From Tsukamurella sp. 1534 (GTDB lineage: Bacteria > Actinomycetota > Actinomycetes > Mycobacteriales > Mycobacteriaceae), in the NCBI RefSeq assembly GCF_000312385.1, contig NZ_HE997626.1, positions 2,219,862 through 2,283,861 of the forward strand: a DNA stretch of 64,000 nucleotides. Reading direction: 5' to 3'. The notes beneath the pieces are model-generated. The model had not been told where the DNA came from. It saw nothing but the letters and a program-made list of their open reading frames with translations, and ran no database searches. The translations under genes and the position numbers were made by a program. Positions 18,234 to 25,673 of the stretch are shown here, in pieces. The stretch's first letter is position 1, and every line of letters starts with the position of its first letter.

Positions 18234-19631
18234 ATGAGTAGACGATCCCAGCGCAGGCGAGCGCGGCAGGAGCCGTGGCGTCCGGTGCAGTACGCCGGGT
18301 ACGCCCCCGGATACGCGCCGGATCCGCTGCGCGCGCAGTACCCGGTGCCCGCGCCGCCGCGCCTCGCGCAGCCACCGCGTACCGCACCGGCGCCGCAGGA
18401 CCCGGCCCCGGCACCGTCGTACCCGCGGATGCTGCGCCGCAGCGGCGGCGCGGTGGTGGGCGGCGTGTGCGGCGGCATCGCGGATCACCTGAACGTCGAC
18501 GTGATGCGCGTGCGGATCGTGTTCACGCTGCTGGCCCTGCTGGGCCCGGGCGTGGTGGTCTACGCGCTGCTGTGGTTCATGTGCCGCCCGGGCACGGACA
18601 CCGAGCCGCCCGATCCCGCCGAGCGCCGCCGTGGCCTCGCGCTCGCGGTGCTGGGCGTGGTCGGTGCGGCGACCCTCGCGACGGTCGCGAGCAGTACCAA
18701 CGCGGGCTTCGTGGTGCCGGTGATCGTGATCGGCGTGGGCGCCGCGCTGGTGTGGCGGGAGGCGGATTCCACGTCCCGCACCGCGGCCCCGGCCGGTGGG
18801 TCGCGCCTGGTCACGTGGATGCGCATGCTGGGCGGCGTCACGCTGGTGATCGTCGGCCTCGCCGTCGTCTTCCTGGGGCGCGTGAACGTGGCGGCCCTGC
18901 CCACCGCGCTCGCGGCCGTCGTCCTCACGCTGGTGGGCGTCGCGCTGCTCACCGTGCCGATCTGGGTGCGCCTGTGGCGCGACCTGGGTGAGGAGCGCGC
19001 GGCGCGGGTGCGCACCATCGAGCGCGAGGAGATCGCCTCGCACCTGCACGATTCCGTGCTGCAGACCCTGGCCCTCATCCAGAAGCAGTCGGGCGACGGC
19101 GCCGCGGTCAAGCGGCTCGCGCGCGGTCAGGAGCGGGAGCTGCGGGAGTGGCTGTTCGGCGGCACCGAGGCGCCGGCCGAGTCGCTGGCCGCCGCGCTCA
19201 AGGCCGCGGCGGCCGACGTCGAGGACGCGCACGGCGTGGCGATGGACGTGATCACCGTGGGCGACGTGGAGGGCTGCGAACTCGGCGTGGACGACCGGTA
19301 CACCGCGCTGCTGGGCGCCGCGAAGGAGGCGATGGTCAACGCGGCCAAACACTCCGGCTGCGAGAGCGCCGACGTGTACGCCGAGATCGACCCCGACACC
19401 GTCTGCGTGTTCGTCCGCGACCGTGGCACCGGATTCGACCCGGAGGCGGTACCGTCGGACCGGCAGGGCCTGGCGAAGTCGATCCGGGCCCGGGTGGAGC
19501 GCCGCGGCGGCACCGCCGAGGTCCGTTCGAATCCGGGCCGCGGCACCGAGGTGCGGCTGTCGGTGCCCCGCGCCGTCGCCGGCGAGGCGGCGGTTCCGGC
19601 TTCGAACGAGACCGCGGAGGAGACTGCGTGA
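18234..19631 (+). CDS. PspC-domain sensor histidine kinase
   Basis: A 465-residue kinase. A Pro-rich cytoplasmic N terminus precedes a PspC domain (SGGAVVGGVCGGIADHLNVD, about residues 68-115). More transmembrane helices, reaching to about residue 250, are followed by a HisKA_3 dimerisation helix with phospho-acceptor His272 (EREEIASHLHDSVLQTL). The HATPase domain carries AAKEAMVNAAKHSG and VRDRGTGFD. Its stop overlaps the start of the response regulator by 4 bases (GTGA). The ATG at 18234 has GAGG 4-5 bases upstream. The PspC input suggests that it senses membrane stress. Confidence 0.87.
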   Translation: MSRRSQRRRARQEPWRPVQYAGYAPGYAPDPLRAQYPVPAPPRLAQPPRTAPAPQDPAPAPSYPRMLRRSGGAVVGGVCGGIADHLNVDVMRVRIVFTLLALLGPGVVVYALLWFMCRPGTDTEPPDPAERRRGLALAVLGVVGAATLATVASSTNAGFVVPVIVIGVGAALVWREADSTSRTAAPAGGSRLVTWMRMLGGVTLVIVGLAVVFLGRVNVAALPTALAAVVLTLVGVALLTVPIWVRLWRDLGEERAARVRTIEREEIASHLHDSVLQTLALIQKQSGDGAAVKRLARGQERELREWLFGGTEAPAESLAAALKAAAADVEDAHGVAMDVITVGDVEGCELGVDDRYTALLGAAKEAMVNAAKHSGCESADVYAEIDPDTVCVFVRDRGTGFDPEAVPSDRQGLAKSIRARVERRGGTAEVRSNPGRGTEVRLSVPRAVAGEAAVPASNETAEETA

Positions 19632-20299
19632 GCTACCGGGTGTTCCTGGTCGACGATCACGGCGTGTTCCGCTCCGGCGTGCGCGCCGAGCTGAGCCGCG
19701 AGGCGTCGATCGAGGTGGTCGGCGAGGCGGGGACGGTGGCCGAGGCGGTGTCCGGCATCCTCTCCTTCGGTCCCGACGTGGTGCTGCTGGACGTGCACAT
19801 GCCCGACGGTGGCGGCGTCGCCGTGCTGCGCGGGGTGACCGACGGCGCGCCGCGCGCCAAGCTGGAGAAGGCCCCGGTGTTCCTGGCGCTCAGCGTGTCC
19901 GACGCCGCGGAGGACGTGATCGCCACGATCCGTGCCGGCGCCCGGGGCTACGTCACCAAGACCATCTCGGGGGAGGAACTGGCGGACGCGGTGCGCCGGG
20001 TCGCGGAGGGCGACGCCGTGTTCTCGCCGCGCTTGGCCGGGTTCGTGCTCGATTCCTTCACGGGCCGCTCGCCCGTGCCCGAGCCGGCGCTGGACCCGGA
20101 GCTGGACTCGCTCACGCCGCGCGAGTTGGAGGTGCTGCGCCTCTTGGCCCGCGGCTACACCTACCGAGAGATCGCCGAGGACCTGTTCATCTCGGTGAAG
20201 ACGGTGGAGACCCACGCGTCCAACGTGCTGCGCAAGACGCAGCAGAGCAACCGCAACGCCCTCACCCGCTGGGCCCACACCCGCCACCTCGCGGACTGA
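19628..20299 (+). CDS. NarL/LuxR-family response regulator
   Basis: A 223-residue partner of the PspC-domain kinase. The receiver domain begins RVFLVDDHGVFRSGVRAEL, with phospho-acceptor Asp55 in VVLLDVHMPDG. The C-terminal LuxR helix-turn-helix reads SLTPRELEVLRLLARGYTYREIAEDLFISVKTVETHASNVL (about 161-201). The GTG start overlaps the kinase stop (GTGA), indicating coupled translation. The divergent PspC-domain membrane gene at 18089 is a likely target. Confidence 0.9.
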   Translation: MSYRVFLVDDHGVFRSGVRAELSREASIEVVGEAGTVAEAVSGILSFGPDVVLLDVHMPDGGGVAVLRGVTDGAPRAKLEKAPVFLALSVSDAAEDVIATIRAGARGYVTKTISGEELADAVRRVAEGDAVFSPRLAGFVLDSFTGRSPVPEPALDPELDSLTPRELEVLRLLARGYTYREIAEDLFISVKTVETHASNVLRKTQQSNRNALTRWAHTRHLAD

Positions 20300-20304
20300 A
20301 CGGT

Positions 20305-21453
20305 TCAGCCCAGCGCGAGGATGACGCCCGCGACCACGACGGCGAGGACGACGAATCCCAGCAGGATCCACACCGCAAGCATCGTGTTCGACATGCCCGA
20401 CGGGGGAGCGACGGGCGGCGGCGTGTAGGTGCTCACCGGCGGAGCGGTGGGCCCCTGCGCCGTCGAACCACGGTCGGATGCCGCGGCGCTGGAGCGCTCG
20501 CCGGCTGTGCGCCGCAGCCACACCGCGGGGGCTCCCTCGGCGGCCTGCAGCGGTGACACCAGGACGGCGGCGGGGTTCCCGCCCGCGGCGGCGACCTCCG
20601 CGAGCCGGTCCCGGGCCTCCTCGAGCGACGGACGCCGCTTGGGGCTCGGCTGCAGCATGTCCAGGACCACGGCGGTGAGCGGGCCGTCGTGCGTGGGCTT
20701 GTTGATCTGGCCGCGGGCCACCTTGTGCAGCAGCGCGATCGAGTCGTCGTCCACGCCGAACGGAGGCTTGCCCTCGATCGCGGTGTACAGGGTGGCGCCC
20801 AGCGAATACAGGTCCGATGCCTCCGACGGTTCGGCGCCGCGGGCCACCTCGGGGGCGAAGTAGGCGGGGGTGCCGGTGATGATGCCTGCCTGGCTGGCCT
20901 GTCCGTCGTCCTTGGCCCGGGCGATGCCGAAGTCGGAGAGCTTCACCGTGCCGGATGCCCTGCCGCGGTTGGCGATCAGGATGTTGCCGGGCTTGATGTC
21001 GCGGTGGATGATGCCGGATTCGTGCGCCTCGGCGAGCGCGTCGGCCACCTGAGCGCCGATCTGCGCGACCTGCCGCGGCGGCATCGAGCCGGTCATGTGC
21101 AGCACCTGCGCGAGCGACCGCGACTGGAGGTACTCCATGACCAGCCAGGGCTCCCCGCGGTCGAGGGCCACGTCGTACATGGCGATCGCGTTGCGGTGCT
21201 GCAACCGGGCGGCGATCCGGCCCTCGTGCAGCGCGCGCTCGCGGAGCTCGTCGGCCTCCTCCTGGGTGAGGCCCTCGGTGGAGATCACCTGCTTGGCCGC
21301 CACGTCGCGGTCGAGGCGTTCGTCGCGGGCCAGCCACACGGCACCCATGCCGCCGCCGCCGATCTTCGAACGCAGCCGGTACCGCCCGGCCACCAGATAG
21401 TCGGGCCCGGGCACACCCCTGGTGGTCCCACCCGCTCCGGTCGATTCCGCCAC
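20305..21453 (-). CDS. Ser/Thr protein kinase with C-terminal membrane anchor
   Basis: A 382-residue Hanks-type kinase. It has the glycine loop IGGGGMGAVW (31-40), Lys54, the catalytic HRDIKPGN with Asp152, and DFG at 174-176. The kinase domain is followed by about 80 Pro/Ser/Thr-rich residues and a single hydrophobic helix at the extreme C terminus (MLAVWILLGFVVLAVVVAGVILALG). It is therefore tail-anchored, with no extracellular sensor domain, unlike PknB-type kinases. The GTG at 21453 is chosen because TAGACT lies 7 nt upstream. It converges on the response regulator with a 5-base gap. Confidence 0.87.
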   Translation of the reverse strand: MAESTGAGGTTRGVPGPDYLVAGRYRLRSKIGGGGMGAVWLARDERLDRDVAAKQVISTEGLTQEEADELRERALHEGRIAARLQHRNAIAMYDVALDRGEPWLVMEYLQSRSLAQVLHMTGSMPPRQVAQIGAQVADALAEAHESGIIHRDIKPGNILIANRGRASGTVKLSDFGIARAKDDGQASQAGIITGTPAYFAPEVARGAEPSEASDLYSLGATLYTAIEGKPPFGVDDDSIALLHKVARGQINKPTHDGPLTAVVLDMLQPSPKRRPSLEEARDRLAEVAAAGGNPAAVLVSPLQAAEGAPAVWLRRTAGERSSAAASDRGSTAQGPTAPPVSTYTPPPVAPPSGMSNTMLAVWILLGFVVLAVVVAGVILALG

Positions 21454-21460
21454 GGAACAG

Positions 21461-21466
21461 AGTCTA
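21461..21466 (-). promoter_or_regulatory. -10 element TAGACT, leaderless start of the kinase gene
   Basis: On the minus strand TAGACT lies 7 nt before the GTG at 21453. Confidence 0.5.
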
Positions 21467-21470
21467 GGGG

Positions 21471-22019
21471 TCAGGCCCGGCGGGCGCGGTACGCGGCCAC
21501 GTTGAGGCGGTTGTTGCATCCGTCGTCGCAGAACCGTCGGGAGGAGTTGCGCGAGAGGTCCACGAACACCCCGGCGCAGTCCGGGGCGGCGCACGCGCGC
21601 AGGCGATCCAGCTCGCCCGCGCGGACCACGTCCACCAGGCCCATCGCGGGCTCGGCGAGGAAGCGCTCGGCGATCGGGGTGCTGTCGCTCCACCCGTGCA
21701 GGTGGTACGGCCAGTCGTCGTGGCGCACCAGCTGCGGCAGCACCGCGGCCTCGCGGAGCATGCGGTTGATCAGGTCCACGGCCCGTGTCTCGTCGGATGC
21801 GGCGTCCCAGAGCTCACGCAGCAGCCGGCGCACGGCGTGCACCCGCTCGAGCTCGTCCTCGCGGATCGGGATCGGGCCGGTCCAGCCCCAGCGCGCCACG
21901 AACTCGCGCAGGGCGTCGACGGTGCCCAGTCGCTCGGGCCGGTCGGTCGGCGCGTCGGGGGCCGTGTTGACCAGGTCTGCGGCGCTGGCCAGCGCGGATC
22001 GGGTGTCGTACGAGAACAT
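21471..22019 (-). CDS. CGNR zinc-finger protein (ABATE domain)
   Basis: A 182-residue protein. An N-terminal helical ABATE-type domain is followed by a C-terminal treble-clef zinc finger, CAAPDCAGVFVDLSRNSSRRFC and then CNNRLNVAAYRARR. The pattern C-x4-C...C-x3-C-N-N-R is the CGNR motif with N in place of G. Such proteins are common in actinobacteria and are thought to be stress-related transcriptional regulators. It lies 17 bases upstream of the kinase start in the same direction and is divergent from the amino-acid permease. Confidence 0.83.
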   Translation of the reverse strand: MFSYDTRSALASAADLVNTAPDAPTDRPERLGTVDALREFVARWGWTGPIPIREDELERVHAVRRLLRELWDAASDETRAVDLINRMLREAAVLPQLVRHDDWPYHLHGWSDSTPIAERFLAEPAMGLVDVVRAGELDRLRACAAPDCAGVFVDLSRNSSRRFCDDGCNNRLNVAAYRARRA

Positions 22020-22056
22020 GACCGGCGAATGGTATCCCGGCGGCGCTTGCAGTCGC

Positions 22057-22062
22057 TACTCT
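22057..22062 (+). promoter_or_regulatory. -10 element TACTCT, leaderless start of the permease gene
   Basis: TACTCT lies 6 nt before the GTG at 22069. Confidence 0.45.
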
Positions 22063-22068
22063 CATCGG

Positions 22069-23568
22069 GTGTCCAGCCCGCTCGGAATCACCCCGGATGA
22101 AACCCTCCGCAAGGGACTGCAGAGTCGTCACATCAGCATGCTCGCGCTCGGTGGCGCCATCGGCACCGGCCTGTTCGTGGCGTCCGGCGCCACGATCCAC
22201 GACGCCGGCCCGGGCGGTGCGCTCGCCGCGTACGCGCTCATGGGCGTCATGGTCTTCTTCCTCATGCAGAGCCTCGGCGAGATGTCGGCGTACATGCCGT
22301 GCAGTAACCCGTTCGAGGAGTACGGCACCCGGTTCGTCAGTAAGTCCTTCGGCTTCGCCGCCGGGTGGAACTACTGGTTCAACTGGTCGATCACGCTGGC
22401 GGCGGAGGTGGTGGCGGCCGGCCTGATCATGAGGTTCTGGCTGCCCGACGTGCCGTCGTGGATCTGGTCCCTGGTGTTCCTCGGCGGCCTGCTCGCGCTG
22501 AACCTGTTCGCGGTGAAGGCGTTCGGCGAGGCGGAGTTCTGGTTCGCGTCGATCAAGGTGATCGCCGTCGTCGTCTTCCTCATCGTGGGCGTGCTCATGG
22601 TGGTCGGCGTGATCGGTGGTCCGTCGCCGGGATTCGAGAACTGGACGGTGGGCGACGCCCCGTTCGTGGACTGGCCGCTGGGCATGCTCTCTGTGTTCCT
22701 CATCGCCGGATTCGCGTTCCAGGGCACGGAGATGATCGCCGTCGCGGCGGGCGAGGCGATCGAGCCCAAGAGCGCCATCCCGCGCGCCGTGCGCACCGTG
22801 TTCTTCCGGATCCTGATCTTCTACATCGGCACGCTGACGATCATCGCGTTCCTCATTCCGTACACGAACCCGGACCTGTTGGACGCCTCGGACGAGAACG
22901 TTGCGGTGGCACCGTTCACGCTGGTGTTCAAGCTCGCCGGGATCGATGCGGCGGCCTCGATCATGAACGCGGTCATCCTCATCGCGATCCTCTCCGCGGG
23001 CAACGCCAGCCTGTACGCGGCCACCCGCGCGCTGTACGGCCTGGGCGTGCAGGGCAACGCGCCGAAGGTGTTCGGCAAGGTGTCCCGGACGGGCATCCCG
23101 GCCGCCGCCGTCGCGGCGACGGTGGCGATCGGCGCGCTGTGCTTCCTCGCCAGCAAGGTGGGCGACGGCAAGGCGTACACCGTGCTCGTGACGGCCTCCT
23201 CGGTGGCCGGGTTCATCACGTGGATCGGCATCGCGTGGGCGCACTACCGGTTCCGGAAGGCGTGGAACCTGCAGGGCCGCCCGCTCGACGCGCTGCCGTA
23301 CAAGGCGTGGCTGTACCCGCTGGGTCCGATCGTCGCGCTGCTCATGTGCGTCGCCGTCATCGCGGGTCAGTACTACGTGGCCGTCCGCGGCGGCGAGGAG
23401 GGCGGCGTCGAGCTGTGGCTGACCTCGTACGCGGCGCTGATCCTGTTCCTCGGGCTCTGGTGGGGACACAAGCTGATCACGCGCGACCCCACCGTGGACC
23501 CGCGGACCGCGGATCTCACGCCCGCCGCCGCGGCCTCCGCGCACCACGACCCCGACCCGGTGGCCTGA
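22069..23568 (+). CDS. amino-acid permease (APC superfamily)
   Basis: A 499-residue transporter with 12 predicted membrane helices. The N-terminal RKGLQSRHISMLALGGAIGTGLFV is the APC substrate-site signature, and the next segment GEMSAYMPCSNPFEEYGTRFVS is typical of the LysP/GabP/AnsP amino-acid transporter group. The substrate cannot be fixed by reading. The GTG at 22069 is supported by TACTCT 6 nt upstream and by alignment of the first helix. The C terminus is Ala/His-rich and cytoplasmic. Confidence 0.9.
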   Translation: MSSPLGITPDETLRKGLQSRHISMLALGGAIGTGLFVASGATIHDAGPGGALAAYALMGVMVFFLMQSLGEMSAYMPCSNPFEEYGTRFVSKSFGFAAGWNYWFNWSITLAAEVVAAGLIMRFWLPDVPSWIWSLVFLGGLLALNLFAVKAFGEAEFWFASIKVIAVVVFLIVGVLMVVGVIGGPSPGFENWTVGDAPFVDWPLGMLSVFLIAGFAFQGTEMIAVAAGEAIEPKSAIPRAVRTVFFRILIFYIGTLTIIAFLIPYTNPDLLDASDENVAVAPFTLVFKLAGIDAAASIMNAVILIAILSAGNASLYAATRALYGLGVQGNAPKVFGKVSRTGIPAAAVAATVAIGALCFLASKVGDGKAYTVLVTASSVAGFITWIGIAWAHYRFRKAWNLQGRPLDALPYKAWLYPLGPIVALLMCVAVIAGQYYVAVRGGEEGGVELWLTSYAALILFLGLWWGHKLITRDPTVDPRTADLTPAAAASAHHDPDPVA

Positions 23569-23619
23569 CCCCGAGTGCCCGACGGTCCGCCGACGTCCCG
23601 GCGGGTGCCCTCGAACGAA

Positions 23620-23641
23620 CCTACCCTTACGGGAGGGTAGG
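23620..23641. promoter_or_regulatory. MerR-type operator in the sulP promoter
   Basis: CCTACCCT-N6-AGGGTAGG is a perfect 8-bp dyad. Its right arm overlaps the TAGGGT -10 element. MerR regulators bind dyads of this kind placed inside over-long promoter spacers. The MerR gene is the second gene of the operon it would control. Confidence 0.65.
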
Positions 23642-23643
23642 GT
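23638..23643 (+). promoter_or_regulatory. -10 element TAGGGT of sulP, leaderless start
   Basis: TAGGGT lies 7 nt before the GTG at 23651 and overlaps the dyad of the candidate MerR operator. Confidence 0.5.
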
Positions 23644-23650
23644 TTCGCCG

Positions 23651-25153
23651 GTGATGTGGACACCCCTTGCGCGCTCCGTGCGCGACAGCGACGTCGTGGC
23701 GGCGCTGCGCGATCCGCGACGACTGCGGATCGAGACCCTCGGCGGCCTGGTCGTCGCTCTGGCGCTCATCCCGGAGGCGATCTCGTTCTCGATCATCGCG
23801 GGTGTGGATCCGCGGGTCGGCCTGTTCGCCTCGTTCACCATGGCGGTGACCGTCGCGATCGTGGGGGGCCGGCCCGCGATGATCTCGGCGGCCACGGGAG
23901 CCGTCGCCCTCGTCGTGGCGCCGATCGCGCGCGAGCACGGCGTGGACTACCTGTTCGCCACCGTCATCCTGGCCGGGCTGTTCCAGATCGGGCTCAGCGC
24001 AGTGGGTGTGGCGAAGCTGATGCGGTTCATCCCGCGCAGCGTGATGGTGGGCTTCGTCAACGCGCTCGCGATCCTGATCTTCGTGGCCCAGCTGCCGCAC
24101 ATGACCGGCGTGCCGTGGGCGGTCTACCCGATGATCGCGGCCGGCCTCGTGATCATCGTCGGGCTGCCGCGGTTCACGACGGCGGTGCCGGCGCCGCTGG
24201 TGGCGATCGTCGCGCTCACGACGGTGACCCTCCTGTTCGGCCTCGCCGTGCCGAACGTCGGCGACGAGGGCGAGCTGCCGAACACCCTGCCCCAGTGGCT
24301 GATCCCCGACGTTCCCTACGACCTGAACACGCTGCGGCTGATCGCTCCGTACGCGCTCGCGATGGCCCTCGTCGGGCTCCTCGAGTCCCTCATGACCGCC
24401 AAGCTCGTCGACGACATCACCGACACCCGCTCGGATAAGACCCGTGAGGGCTGGGGGCAGGGCGCCGCGAACGTGGTGACCGGCTTCTTCGGCGGCATGG
24501 GCGGCTGCGCGATGATCGGCCAGACCATGATCAATGTGAAGAGTTCCGGTGCGCGCACACGGATCTCGACGTTCCTGGCCGGTGTGTTCCTGTTGGTCCT
24601 CGTTGTCGGCCTCGGCGACGTGGTCGCGCGGATCCCGATGGCCGCCCTGGTGGCCGTGATGGTGATGGTGGCCGTCGGCACCTTCGACTGGCACAGCATC
24701 GCGCCCGCGACGCTGCGCCGGATGCCGCGCAGCGAGACCGCGGTCATGGTGGTCACGGTCGCGATCACGGTGGCCACCCACAACCTGGCGTACGGCGTGA
24801 TCGGCGGCGTCATCGTGGCGACGCTGCTGTTCGTCCGCCGGGTCGCCCACTTCACCGAAGTGACGCCGGAGGGTGCGGAGGCCGGCGGCGCCCGCACCTA
24901 CCGGGTGCGCGGTGAGCTGTTCTTCGCGTCGAGCAATGACCTTGTCCACCAGTTCGATTACGTGGGTGATCCGGATCGGGTGATCGTCGATCTCTCCGAG
25001 ACGCACGTGTGGGACGCGTCCACGGTCGCGGCGCTCGACGCGATCGAGACGAAGTACCGCGGCAAGGGCAAGACCGTCGAGTTCGTCGGTCTCAATCCGG
25101 CCTCGGCGGAGCGGCACGAGCGACTGACCGGCCGCCTGGGTGGCGAGCACTAG
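23651..25153 (+). CDS. SulP-family anion transporter with STAS domain
   Basis: A 500-residue transporter. The membrane part (about residues 25-400) has the SulP features LGGLVVALALIPEAISFSIIAGVDPRVGL and GGMGGCAMIGQT. A cytoplasmic STAS domain occupies the last 90 or so residues (YRVRGELFFASSNDLVHQFDY, VIVDLSETHVWDASTVAALD). Sulfate or bicarbonate are typical substrates; this variant is short and the substrate is open. The GTG start is supported by TAGGGT 7 nt upstream. The MerR gene follows 9 bases after the stop. Confidence 0.9.
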   Translation: MMWTPLARSVRDSDVVAALRDPRRLRIETLGGLVVALALIPEAISFSIIAGVDPRVGLFASFTMAVTVAIVGGRPAMISAATGAVALVVAPIAREHGVDYLFATVILAGLFQIGLSAVGVAKLMRFIPRSVMVGFVNALAILIFVAQLPHMTGVPWAVYPMIAAGLVIIVGLPRFTTAVPAPLVAIVALTTVTLLFGLAVPNVGDEGELPNTLPQWLIPDVPYDLNTLRLIAPYALAMALVGLLESLMTAKLVDDITDTRSDKTREGWGQGAANVVTGFFGGMGGCAMIGQTMINVKSSGARTRISTFLAGVFLLVLVVGLGDVVARIPMAALVAVMVMVAVGTFDWHSIAPATLRRMPRSETAVMVVTVAITVATHNLAYGVIGGVIVATLLFVRRVAHFTEVTPEGAEAGGARTYRVRGELFFASSNDLVHQFDYVGDPDRVIVDLSETHVWDASTVAALDAIETKYRGKGKTVEFVGLNPASAERHERLTGRLGGEH

Positions 25154-25156
25154 TCT
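25151..25156 (+). promoter_or_regulatory. -10 element TAGTCT, leaderless start of merR
   Basis: TAGTCT uses the TAG stop codon of sulP as its first three bases and lies 6 nt before the ATG at 25163. It may give merR a second, independent transcript. Confidence 0.4.
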
Positions 25157-25162
25157 CGGGGC

Positions 25163-25573
25163 ATGACGGATCAGGCTACCGGCGCGTCCCGGCTCCTCCA
25201 GATCGGGCAGGTCGCCGACGCGACGGGACTGTCCCTGAAGACGATCCGGCACTACGACGAGGTCGGGCTCGTCACCCCGTCGGAACGCAGCCCGGGAGGC
25301 TTCCGGTTGTACACCCCGGCGGACGTCGACCGGCTCATGGTGATCCGCCGGATGAAGCCGCTGGGCTTCACCCTCGAGCAGATGCGCGACCTGCTCGCCG
25401 CGCTGGACACGCTGGAGGGCGACGCCGCCGATTCCGCGGTGCGTGCCGACGCGGCCGCCTTCGTCGATCAGTGCTCGGAGGCCGCCGCGCAGCGGTGCGC
25501 GGAGCTGCGTTCGCAGCTCGCGTTCGCCGAGGAGTTCGCGGCAGTCCTGTCCGATCTCGCCGGGCGTCGCTGA
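25163..25573 (+). CDS. MerR-family transcriptional regulator
   Basis: A 136-residue regulator. The winged helix-turn-helix is at about residues 11-80 (LLQIGQVADATGLSLKTIRHYDEVGLVTPSERSPGGFRLYTPADVDRL). It is followed by the long dimerisation helix with LGFTLEQMRDLLAALDTLEG and a coiled coil. No metal-binding cysteine pair is seen at the C terminus (a single Cys near 103 and one near 112), so it is probably not a classical CueR/ZntR sensor. It sits behind sulP, and the matching dyad is in the sulP promoter. Confidence 0.87.
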   Translation: MTDQATGASRLLQIGQVADATGLSLKTIRHYDEVGLVTPSERSPGGFRLYTPADVDRLMVIRRMKPLGFTLEQMRDLLAALDTLEGDAADSAVRADAAAFVDQCSEAAAQRCAELRSQLAFAEEFAAVLSDLAGRR

Positions 25574-25673
25574 CCGCCGTCGTCGTGCGGCCTCGCCGAT
25601 GTTGCGATGCCTGCCCCCGGCGACGCGTTAAGATTGCGTCAAAGGCTGTAATAGGTAAACGATAGGAACGGTT

